Shown here piece by piece: positions 11,814 through 17,093 of a stretch of 17,093 nucleotides of DNA (position 1 is the first letter of the stretch; each line of letters starts with the position of its first letter). Under the pieces are notes generated by a model, which was given only the letters and a program-made list of their open reading frames with translations, was not told the origin of the DNA and searched no databases. A program made the translations under genes and the position numbers. The DNA is taken from NCBI GenBank assembly GCA_001776275.1, contig MFAQ01000045.1:3683-20775 (forward strand). The letters run 5' to 3'. The DNA is from Candidatus Collierbacteria bacterium RIFOXYD1_FULL_40_9. Its GTDB lineage: Bacteria > Patescibacteriota > Microgenomatia > UBA1400 > MFAQ01.

Positions 11814-13187
11814 CTAAACTATATCTGTAAGATCATTCTCTAACAGTATCCAGTCGTATGACTTAGATAGATTATTAATAATTGGCCACAAATTCGCGTC
11901 GTTATCAATATATTCTACATCTGATTTGTTCACCAATCCTTTCTCAAAGTTTTTTGTCCTCTCTGACTTGCCTACCAAAATATATTTATCAAAAACTCCA
12001 GAAGCAAGCCTCCCGAGTGTTTTATGCACCTCTTCAGTTTTCTCTCCCAGTTCAATTATTCCTGGTGTGATAAGCACCATCTTGCCCCTTAGACTCTTCA
12101 GGTCATTGACGATACTCACAAACCCAATCTCGTTGCTACTAAAGGCATTGTCAATCAGTGTACATTTACCAATTCGTTTTAATTCCAATCGGTGTGGGCT
12201 TGGCTTTATTCTTTTTAGACCTTCAACAATTTTGTTCTCGGGAACTTTGAGTATTTTTGCCATCGAAATCGCAGCAACGATATTCGACAGGTTTACAGAT
12301 CCAAATAATTCTACAGAATATCGGCTACCCATCATCTCAAAAGACATTCCTTTTGTAGACATACTTACCTTTTTTGCATAAAAATCTGCCTTTGGGTTAG
12401 AAGTGGAGTAAGTTTTTACCTGAGAATACTTCTTGTTATTAGTAAGGTGGTTGGCAATCAGATCGTTATCCAAGTTAACTAAGGCATTTTTCGGCTCCAC
12501 TGCATCCACAAGCTCAAATTTTCCAAGAGTCGTGTTTATTAGACTCCCAAATCTTTCTAGGTGCTGGGTCCCAATCGCTGTTAAGATCCCATATCTTGGT
12601 AGCACCATTTTGCAAAGCCCGGCAACTTCACCTCTTGTATACGCACCCATTTCACATAAGAATAGGTTTGTTTTATTGGTAATCTCAAAGTCTACTACCT
12701 TCTTAATTCCAAAAACCGTGTTGAAACTTTCTGGTGTCCTTACTGCTTTGTTACTACCTCTTACTATTTCAAACAAGAAGTCTTTTACAGACGTCTTACC
12801 AAAAGACCCGGTAATGCCAACAACTTCAAGATCTTTATGGCTAGCAAAAAAACAGTTTGTCTTGTTTACAACTCGGTTGCGGTTTACGATCTCGTAAGGT
12901 TTTAGTAAAAACAGTCCAAAAATTAAAACAATACCTGGCTGCCAAATACTCAGTAACAAGAAAAATAAAAACAGGTATTTATGGTAAAAATATAAGGTGA
13001 CTACTAAAATAATCCACAATAAGGATCCTAATATCAGTATATTCTTAACTTTTTGTGTCCAAACAAGTGGCTTTTTTACGGTAATTTTCGATTGAAATGG
13101 GTGTTTAACAAGCCATTTCAAAAATCTGCCAACCTCATAAGCCTCTTGTTGAAAAACAGTCAAGTGAGTAATTAGTCTTCCAAACAT
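11814..13187 (-). CDS. Membrane-anchored MurF-like Mur ligase
   Basis: A 457-residue Mur ligase whose central and C-terminal domains look like MurF, which adds D-Ala-D-Ala to the UDP-MurNAc-tripeptide. Visible blocks are the ATP loop GITGSFGKTS (124-133), TPESFNTVFGI (151-161), LCEMGAYTRGEVAGL (177-191), GTQHLERFGS (206-215), PSPHRLELK (329-337) and IIELGEKTEEVHKTLG (377-392). The usual N-terminal uridine-nucleotide domain is missing. In its place are about 45 polar or basic residues and two to three membrane helices (about 48-96). The substrate might therefore be lipid-linked or a different peptide. It overlaps the alpha/beta hydrolase gene by 16 nt and precedes the VanX-like gene, and ddl is next door on the other strand. 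This context supports D-Ala-D-Ala as a substrate. Confidence 0.85.
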   Translation of the reverse strand: MFGRLITHLTVFQQEAYEVGRFLKWLVKHPFQSKITVKKPLVWTQKVKNILILGSLLWIILVVTLYFYHKYLFLFFLLLSIWQPGIVLIFGLFLLKPYEIVNRNRVVNKTNCFFASHKDLEVVGITGSFGKTSVKDFLFEIVRGSNKAVRTPESFNTVFGIKKVVDFEITNKTNLFLCEMGAYTRGEVAGLCKMVLPRYGILTAIGTQHLERFGSLINTTLGKFELVDAVEPKNALVNLDNDLIANHLTNNKKYSQVKTYSTSNPKADFYAKKVSMSTKGMSFEMMGSRYSVELFGSVNLSNIVAAISMAKILKVPENKIVEGLKRIKPSPHRLELKRIGKCTLIDNAFSSNEIGFVSIVNDLKSLRGKMVLITPGIIELGEKTEEVHKTLGRLASGVFDKYILVGKSERTKNFEKGLVNKSDVEYIDNDANLWPIINNLSKSYDWILLENDLTDIV

Positions 13188-13909
13188 TTCAAAATTACCT
13201 TTGCTAATTTAAGAGGAGCAGTTACTTGAGGGTTGTGATCTACCCCGTACAAGGGAATTAGTGTTGAGCTTTTTATTTTCTCAGCAAGGAACTTGCCAGA
13301 GTTCGGAATGGTTGTATCTTCAGTTCCCCAAATAATAAAAGTCTTTTGACTAATATCAGAAACCAGATTAGAGTAATCTACTTTTAAAATTCTGTTCAAG
13401 ACCTGTCTTTGTTCTAGTGTGCTTTTTAGATAATCAGAAGAGGCCATAAAGCGCAAAAAATACTCTTGCAAATTATTTGGCAAGTTTTTAACTATTGGTT
13501 TTACCTTACTTGCAATTTGCGACTTGAAGTTTGGTTTTGTAGATCTAATACAGGCAGGGGACACAAGTATTAGTTTTTCAATGCGCTTTGGGTAACGCAG
13601 AGCCAGGTCAACTGCCACTTGCCCACCAAAAGAGTGTCCTAGAAGGGTCAGATTCTTTAACCCTAACTTTAAAATAAAACTATTAACAAAGTCAGCATAT
13701 TCCGCGACACTTGGTTGTCCACCCATGGGGGCCGTTGCTCCAAAAGCAGGCATATCTAAGGCAATTATTCTTACATTTGAAATCTTCGATGATACCTCTA
13801 TCCAATTAGCCGAAGAATTCCTCCAGCCATGCAAAATAAGGAGCACACTTTTATTGTCACTATTCACTTCCACATAGTTTGTCAGAATCCCATTAACTAC
13901 TACTTGCAT
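13172..13909 (-). CDS. Alpha/beta hydrolase
   Basis: A 245-residue single-domain alpha/beta-hydrolase of normal length. It has the oxyanion segment LHGW (26-29), the nucleophile elbow GHSFGG with S93, the acid D198 in WGTEDTTIP, and H225 in YGVDHNPQV, so the catalytic triad is complete. A lid region (about 125-185) is Lys-rich. The substrate is unknown; esterase, lipase or C-C hydrolase members all share this layout. No signal peptide is present. The start codon overlaps the tgt end by 17 nt, and its 3' end overlaps the MurF-like gene by 16 nt, so it is translated as part of one message. Its place between tRNA modification and wall genes does not define its role. Confidence 0.9.
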   Translation of the reverse strand: MQVVVNGILTNYVEVNSDNKSVLLILHGWRNSSANWIEVSSKISNVRIIALDMPAFGATAPMGGQPSVAEYADFVNSFILKLGLKNLTLLGHSFGGQVAVDLALRYPKRIEKLILVSPACIRSTKPNFKSQIASKVKPIVKNLPNNLQEYFLRFMASSDYLKSTLEQRQVLNRILKVDYSNLVSDISQKTFIIWGTEDTTIPNSGKFLAEKIKSSTLIPLYGVDHNPQVTAPLKLAKVILKCLED

Positions 13910-15032
13910 TTTTTTGTCTTTCTTTTCTAATTTGCTCAGACAAGCGCACCATAAATCTTACATTGTGAATCGATGCTAATCGGTAATAAGAAAGTTCTTT
14001 ACTTCTGTATAAGTGCCTTAAATAGTCTCTGCTATAGCCACTTTGGCAAGTATAACAATCACAGCCTTCCATAATTACCCCTTTGTCACCTTTAAACCTT
14101 TCTCCATTTATATTCAGTCTTCCTTTTTCAAATTCACTTTCAAACTTACCACCTCTCAATTCTCCAAAATAAAGTGCCCCATTACGAGCAAGCCGCGTCG
14201 GTGCCACGCAATCTGCCATGTCTACACCAGCCAAAAAGGCTTTGACTATGTTTTCTGGGTCCAAGCCAAGCCCCATGGTATAAATCGGTTTATCAGCCGG
14301 TAACAAGTCTTTGATCCACTCAATTACTTCTAATGTTCCCTCCATGTTGTAACCGATTGTTTCACCACCAAGGGCGATACCAGAAAAAGGCAGAGAGCAA
14401 ATAAATTTTGCCGACTCACGGCGAAGATCTTTGCTTCTTGCACCTTGAATAATTCCAAACAAGGCCTGAGCCTTTCCCTGAGCAGAAATTTTTCCATTCT
14501 TCTCCCACTGAGCAATACTTTGTTCTGCCCACCTATGAGTTCTGTCCAAAGCTTCTCTTGTATAACTATTATCCGCCTTATCTGGCGTGCATTCATCAAA
14601 TGCCATAATTATGTCAGCTCCCAAATTCTTTTGAATATCCATTGCTATCTCCGGGGTAAATCTGTGAGTAGTTCCATCAAGATGGGATTTAAAAGTAACA
14701 CCCAGCTCATCAATCTTAACCAACGAACCGCCACCATTCCCTTGTCCCAAAGAAAATACCTGAAATCCGCCACTATCCGTTAACATTGGTTTGTTCCAAT
14801 TCATGTACTGAGAAACTCCACCCATTTTGGCTACATGTTTGTCACCCGGGCGCAAATACAAGTGATAGGTATTTGCCAAAATAATTTCTGCCTTTGTGGA
14901 CTCAATGTCCTTGCTATCTAGTGCTTTGACTGTGGCTGCAGTCCCAACCGGCATAAAAACCGGTGTGTTTATCTGACCTCTCTCAGTGGTAATTAAACCT
15001 GTTTTATCTTTGTTTCTCTTAAATCCAAACAT
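13893..15032 (-). CDS. tgt: tRNA-guanine(34) transglycosylase
   Basis: A 379-residue bacterial-type Tgt that swaps guanine-34 of GUN-anticodon tRNAs for the queuine precursor preQ1. Visible blocks are TPVFMPVGTAATVKAL (23-38), LTDSGGFQVFSLG (84-96, with D86), FDECTP (145-150), GIALGGETIG (218-227), GVDMADCVAPTRLARNG (269-285, nucleophile D274), and the zinc site C324-x-C326-x2-C329 with H356. The ATG at 15032 gives the normal N-terminus (MFGFK...); an in-frame GTG at 15062 would begin inside the T arm of tRNA-Thr. The A of the ATG is the last A of the tRNA CCA, so no leader or Shine-Dalgarno exists apart from the tRNA itself. The 3' end overlaps the hydrolase gene. QueA, the next enzyme, is encoded at 8933. 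Confidence 0.95.
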   Translation of the reverse strand: MFGFKRNKDKTGLITTERGQINTPVFMPVGTAATVKALDSKDIESTKAEIILANTYHLYLRPGDKHVAKMGGVSQYMNWNKPMLTDSGGFQVFSLGQGNGGGSLVKIDELGVTFKSHLDGTTHRFTPEIAMDIQKNLGADIIMAFDECTPDKADNSYTREALDRTHRWAEQSIAQWEKNGKISAQGKAQALFGIIQGARSKDLRRESAKFICSLPFSGIALGGETIGYNMEGTLEVIEWIKDLLPADKPIYTMGLGLDPENIVKAFLAGVDMADCVAPTRLARNGALYFGELRGGKFESEFEKGRLNINGERFKGDKGVIMEGCDCYTCQSGYSRDYLRHLYRSKELSYYRLASIHNVRFMVRLSEQIRKERQKNASSS

Positions 15033-15107
15033 GGAGCCGAAGGTCGGACTCGAACCGACCACCTGCTGTTTACGATACAGCTGCTCTACCAGATGAGCTA
15101 CTTCGGC
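15032..15107 (-). tRNA. tRNA-Thr (anticodon CGU), CCA encoded
   Basis: A 76-nt cloverleaf in the minus strand. It has acceptor GCCGAAG/CTTCGGC, D stem GCTC/GAGC with an 8-nt loop containing GG, anticodon stem GCTGT/ACAGC, and 7-nt loop ATCGTAA with U33 and anticodon CGT (reads ACG). The variable loop is 5 nt. The T stem is GTCGG/CCGAC with loop TTCGAGT, followed by discriminator U and genomic CCA. All stems pair perfectly. Its 3'-terminal A (15032) is the first base of the tgt ATG. A TAAAAT box at 15122-15117 lies 9 nt upstream and could be its -10. Confidence 0.95.
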
Positions 15108-15116
15108 ACATTACAT

Positions 15117-15122
15117 ATTTTA
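15117..15122 (-). promoter_or_regulatory. Candidate -10 box for the tRNA-Thr/tgt transcript
   Basis: TAAAAT (minus strand 15122-15117) ends 9 nt before the first base of tRNA-Thr, so transcription would begin within 2-3 nt of the mature 5' end. No good -35 at 16-18 nt was found. Confidence 0.35.
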
Positions 15123-15124
15123 CA

Positions 15125-15133
15125 TGCTAAAAT
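15125..15133 (+). promoter_or_regulatory. Extended -10 for the gene at 15169
   Basis: TGC-TAAAAT is an extended -10 on the plus strand, 35 nt before the ATG at 15169. It would give a leader of about 28 nt holding the AAGAGGAG Shine-Dalgarno (15155-15162). It lies back to back with the tRNA promoter. Confidence 0.4.
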
Positions 15134-15168
15134 TCGTCATTCTTTTACAATTTTAAGAGGAGAAATGA

Positions 15169-15477
15169 ATGTCGGAGTCTACGCACACACTTAATTTAGT
15201 CATTACCCCAGATGAACTCTTGGATCTAATCATAAACGGGGAAGAGTCCTTAGCCACAATAAATATAAAGACACAAGCTACACTTAGAAGCGTCACCGAT
15301 CACTCTGTTTTGAAAAGAAAAGATGGCAGTGTGTTACACATGTTTAAAGCTATACTCACTATTGGCGAAATCTACGAACACGACGCTGATATCAGTCTTA
15401 CACGTCAAAAAGACGCACTTGAATACACAGGTACTTTAACTTTCAAGCAATTCCACGGTGGACCAATGGCAGACTAG
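15169..15477 (+). CDS. Small protein of unknown function with strong ribosome-binding site
   Basis: A 102-residue soluble protein with no recognised family. It looks alpha/beta: an early helix after a strand (LNLVITPDELLDLIING), then repeated strand-like segments (ATINIKTQATLRSV, VLHMFKAILTIGEIYE, EYTGTLTFKQF) and a His/Gly C-terminus (FHGGPMAD). No Cys and no membrane segment. AAGAGGAG lies 6 nt before the ATG at 15169. An overlapping ATG at 15165 in another frame ends after 9 codons and is ignored. The gene stands alone between an extended -10 and a clean terminator, so it is a single-gene unit, which argues that it is real and well expressed. Confidence 0.7.
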   Translation: MSESTHTLNLVITPDELLDLIINGEESLATINIKTQATLRSVTDHSVLKRKDGSVLHMFKAILTIGEIYEHDADISLTRQKDALEYTGTLTFKQFHGGPMAD

Positions 15478-15482
15478 TATTT

Positions 15483-15508
15483 ATCCCCAGTTATCTGGGG
15501 ATTTTTTT
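15483..15508 (+). terminator. Rho-independent terminator after the gene at 15169
   Basis: An 8-bp perfect stem ATCCCCAG (15483-15490) / CTGGGGAT (15495-15502) with a TTAT loop, followed by seven Ts. The minus strand has no T run, so the hairpin works for the plus-strand gene only. Confidence 0.9.
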
Positions 15509-15510
15509 GT

Positions 15511-16176
15511 CTACATATTCTTTGGCAGACTTAGCTTTACACCTGTGTAAAGAATATTCGGATTTTTCCCAATCACCTCTTTGTTTTCCCAATATATCTT
15601 TGTCCACTTAAATCCATCCCCATAAGCTCTTACCGATATCGTCCACAAAGAGTCTCCTTTTTGGGTTATGTAAGTATCGAGGTCAATCGTCCCAGCTGTT
15701 TTGGTTGGGGTTGGTGTTACTGCAACAACCACCTTCTCCCCAGCGTTTTTTTCTGTCTTATTCATTTTTATGGTTATTTTCTTTGCTTCAACTCTAGGTA
15801 GTTTTAGCTCCATACCTGGTTCAATTTTTCCATTTGCCGGAAGTTTATTTTCTCTGATGATATCAACATAATTGTAACCAGACTCATAGTGCTTCTCGGC
15901 AATATGCCACAAATCATCCCCCTTAACGACTTTATAGGTATCAACTTCATTGTCTGAAGAGTCATTCTTTTCTTCACTCATTGTAGTTGTCGCACCATTA
16001 TCTAGTAGACCACCTTTCCAGATATTCAGCTTCGCTGATTTAAAGTAATTCACGATCATAACTCCCATCAAAAAAACCACAACAATTCCCAATAAGGTAC
16101 TAAACTTATCCTCGTTCATTTTAAAAGTTTTTAGGATATTTTTTAAATTTTTTTCTCCCGACTGTCCTTTATTCAT
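15511..16176 (-). CDS. Membrane-anchored protein with two LysM domains
   Basis: A 221-residue protein with a basic cytosolic start, one membrane helix (about 27-45, STLLGIVVVFLMGVMIV), a polar Ser/Asp/Glu-rich linker, and two LysM domains. LysM 1 (about 79-127) reads DTYKVVKGDDLWHIAEKHY...LP...IEPGMELKLP. LysM 2 (about 167-219) reads DTYITQKGDSLWTISVRAYG...NPNILYTGVKLSLP. A Lys-rich and Thr/Pro spacer (TPTPTKT) separates them. LysM binds GlcNAc-containing glycans such as peptidoglycan, so the protein probably tethers the membrane to the wall. No catalytic domain is attached. The ATG at 16176 has no Shine-Dalgarno and follows a -10-like box by 6-8 nt. Confidence 0.9.
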   Translation of the reverse strand: MNKGQSGEKNLKNILKTFKMNEDKFSTLLGIVVVFLMGVMIVNYFKSAKLNIWKGGLLDNGATTTMSEEKNDSSDNEVDTYKVVKGDDLWHIAEKHYESGYNYVDIIRENKLPANGKIEPGMELKLPRVEAKKITIKMNKTEKNAGEKVVVAVTPTPTKTAGTIDLDTYITQKGDSLWTISVRAYGDGFKWTKIYWENKEVIGKNPNILYTGVKLSLPKNM

Positions 16177-16184
16177 AATTCCAT

Positions 16185-16210
16185 CTTATATAAACAATTA
16201 TCTTTGTCAA
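16185..16210 (-). promoter_or_regulatory. Promoter of the LysM gene
   Basis: A perfect -35 TTGACA (16210-16205) is followed either by TATAAG (16190-16185) at 14 nt or by TAAGAT (16188-16183) at 16 nt. Both place the transcription start next to the ATG at 16176. The choice between the two -10 readings cannot be made by eye. Confidence 0.55.
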
Positions 16211-16400
16211 TGGGTATTTGTAAACAGACAATTGGTATATCTAGTGAAAACACAAAGTGATAAGAAATCTCCCAGCGCGAGGGGGATTTTCTTTGGCCAA
16301 AAAGTTCGTATCCCATCACCACCCTCCCTGTTATAAGGATAAATTTACGCACAAAAATAAAAGCGAGACTATTGGGATGGTTTCGAACATTTTGGGCATA
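16211..16400. other. Intergenic stretch with an orphan hairpin, no gene identified
   Basis: Between the LysM promoter and the terminator at 16401 there is no convincing coding frame. A 67-codon plus-strand frame starting 16257 runs through the terminator and lacks a ribosome-binding site. The notable element is a stem AAATCTCCC (16265-16273) / GGGGGATTT (16281-16289), one G-U pair, loop AGCGCGA, followed by TTCTTT. It resembles a terminator for a plus-strand transcript, but no upstream gene ends there. A weak extended -10 (TGG-TATATC, 16233-16241) could start a very short RNA. I see no tRNA or known ncRNA. Confidence 0.3.
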
Positions 16401-16432
16401 AAAATAGCCAGGGTTCTTTTCCTGGCTATTTT
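16401..16432 (-). terminator. Rho-independent terminator of the gene at 16435
   Basis: A perfect 12-bp stem AAAATAGCCAGG (16401-16412) / CCTGGCTATTTT (16421-16432) with an 8-nt loop. In the minus direction it is followed by a run of five Ts and begins 3 nt after the stop codon at 16435. The A/T-rich ends make it work in both directions. Confidence 0.85.
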
Positions 16433-16434
16433 AC

Positions 16435-16836
16435 CTACTTCTCAACAAAAAAGTCATTGATTGCGTTTACAATCAAATCCAAATCAGAGATTCTTATAGT
16501 AATAGTGAACTCATGATATGAATTTTCTCCAGACTCAAAGTACCAAGCCATTTTCAAGTCAATGTGTTCGCGACTGTGGAAGTTGAAACACAATTGACCT
16601 CCAACATGTAGATCACCTGGTAGGTCTGACTCTCGGTGTTCAAATCCATGAAACAGCTTGTTTTTATCAGATTTGAATGACTCTATGGCTGCAAGTAGTT
16701 TTAATGGTTTCTGATGGAAAATAAGTTTTACAAGATTTTCTTTTGGGTTCTTAAAGGAAAATATCATCCCTCCAAAGATAACACCAAGAAACAACGATGT
16801 TGATTTGCAGTCCAACCATTTTTTAATAATGAACAT
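16435..16836 (-). CDS. Small membrane-anchored protein of unknown function
   Basis: A 133-residue protein with an N-terminal signal-anchor-like hydrophobic segment (about 13-27, STSLFLGVIFGGMIF). The rest is polar, with alternating strands and His/Phe-rich stretches (LHVGGQLCFNFHSREH, MAWYFESGENSYHEFTITIRI) and a short closing helix (LDLIVNAINDFFVEK). I recognise no family. The start is secure: GGAGG lies 6 nt before the ATG at 16836. It has its own complete promoter (16891-16919), a leader of about 50 nt and a strong terminator, so it is an independent single-gene unit, unlike most genes in the window. Confidence 0.65.
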   Translation of the reverse strand: MFIIKKWLDCKSTSLFLGVIFGGMIFSFKNPKENLVKLIFHQKPLKLLAAIESFKSDKNKLFHGFEHRESDLPGDLHVGGQLCFNFHSREHIDLKMAWYFESGENSYHEFTITIRISDLDLIVNAINDFFVEK

Positions 16837-16890
16837 TCTTACCTCCGTTTTCCACTTTAGGCGTGGAAGAACTTGAAATTAGGATGTCAA

Positions 16891-16919
16891 ATTCTAACAT
16901 AGCAAGCTTCAAAAATCAA
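16891..16919 (-). promoter_or_regulatory. Sigma-70-type promoter of the gene at 16836
   Basis: TTGATT (16919-16914), a 17-nt spacer and TAGAAT (16896-16891) preceded by TGT form a -35 plus extended -10. The predicted start lies near 16884, leaving about 48 nt of leader with a GGAGG site. Confidence 0.75.
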
Positions 16920-17001
16920 CTACTATAGGATCAATGCGAGCCTACTGAGACGATTTTAGAACTCTAGGTACTGTAATCTAGGCACAAAAAAGGCCTATAA
17001 T

Positions 17002-17030
17002 TTGACAGAAAGCGTAATGCGAGATATAAT
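17002..17030 (+). promoter_or_regulatory. Perfect consensus sigma-70-type promoter
   Basis: TTGACA (17002-17007), exactly 17 nt, then TATAAT (17025-17030): 12 of 12 consensus bases at the ideal spacing. Transcription would start near 17037, followed by GGAGG (17048-17052) and an ATG at 17058. A second TATAAT at 16996-17001 lacks a good -35. Confidence 0.9.
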
Positions 17031-17057
17031 TCCCCATCAAATATTTCGGAGGAAAAC

Positions 17058-17093
17058 ATGACAGATCTTTTCAAACAAGTTGTTAAATTGCCG
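17058..17093 (+). CDS. N-terminus of a highly expressed unknown protein (truncated by window edge)
   Basis: Only 12 codons are visible (MTDLFKQVVKLP), open to the window end. GGAGG lies 5 nt before the ATG and a perfect consensus promoter lies just upstream, so strong expression is expected. The family cannot be told from 12 residues. Confidence 0.7.
   Translation, partial: MTDLFKQVVKLP

Noticed and set aside
11882..12897. Long plus-strand frames opposite the MurF-like gene
   Set aside because: They are antisense to a gene with clear Mur ligase motifs and show no protein family features or start signals.
15033..15062. Longer tgt start at a GTG at 15062
   Set aside because: The extra ten codons lie inside the T arm and acceptor stem of tRNA-Thr, and normal Tgt homology begins at the ATG at 15032.
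15165..15194. ATG at 15165 as start of a short frame overlapping the 15169 gene
   Set aside because: It stops after nine codons and has poorer spacing to the Shine-Dalgarno than the ATG at 15169.
16257..16460. 67-codon plus-strand frame MIRNLPARG...
   Set aside because: It runs through the orphan hairpin and the strong terminator into the opposite gene, without a ribosome-binding site or recognisable protein features.

Overview
This is an AT-rich, very densely packed bacterial segment with about 19 protein genes, one tRNA, one decayed gene and almost no empty space. Several traits point to a Patescibacteria (Candidate Phyla Radiation) genome, perhaps the Microgenomates side: short or domain-reduced proteins, head-to-head genes separated by only 17-40 bp, tail-to-tail genes whose stop codons overlap, a membrane-anchored MurF-like ligase, tandem CAP and LysM surface proteins, and two small Cys-rich RecB/Cas4-like nucleases. 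This is an inference from gene content, because no ribosomal marker is present. TGA is used as a stop at several gene ends, so the code is the standard bacterial one and not the TGA-sense code of Gracilibacteria/Absconditabacteria.

Left third (1-5.7 kb): the tail of an unknown gene, an MFS transporter, a DUF192 protein overlapping a 4-Cys PD-(D/E)XK nuclease, a membrane-anchored double-CAP protein, a short HPF-type ribosome hibernation factor, a small hypothetical protein, a DUF2130 coiled-coil/nuclease-like protein and a four-helix membrane protein. Middle (5.7-8.9 kb): pyruvate kinase, a second PD-(D/E)XK nuclease, a 63-bp palindromic repeat that also forms the end of a frameshifted gene, a GreA/GreB C-terminal-like protein that looks like the intact paralog of that broken gene, and a coiled-coil protein with an internal 19-residue repeat.

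Right half (8.9-17.1 kb): queA then ddl on the plus strand face a minus-strand series tRNA-Thr(CGU) - tgt - alpha/beta hydrolase - membrane MurF-like ligase - VanX-like D-Ala-D-Ala dipeptidase. QueA and Tgt are two enzymes of queuosine tRNA modification. Ddl, the MurF-like ligase and VanX make, attach and cleave D-Ala-D-Ala, so this block links tRNA modification with cell-wall peptide metabolism. A small unknown protein, a double-LysM membrane protein, a small membrane-anchored unknown protein and the first 12 codons of a gene behind a perfect consensus promoter close the window.

Two modes of translation start appear side by side. Most genes have a -10-like box 6-10 nt before the start codon and no Shine-Dalgarno, which predicts leaderless mRNAs. 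Four genes (5247, 15169, 16836 and 17058) have strong GGAGG-type sites, and at least two of these have a real 5' leader. The most striking single detail is at 15032, where the final A of the tRNA-Thr CCA end is also the A of the tgt ATG. No CRISPR array, insertion sequence, rRNA or phage module was seen.
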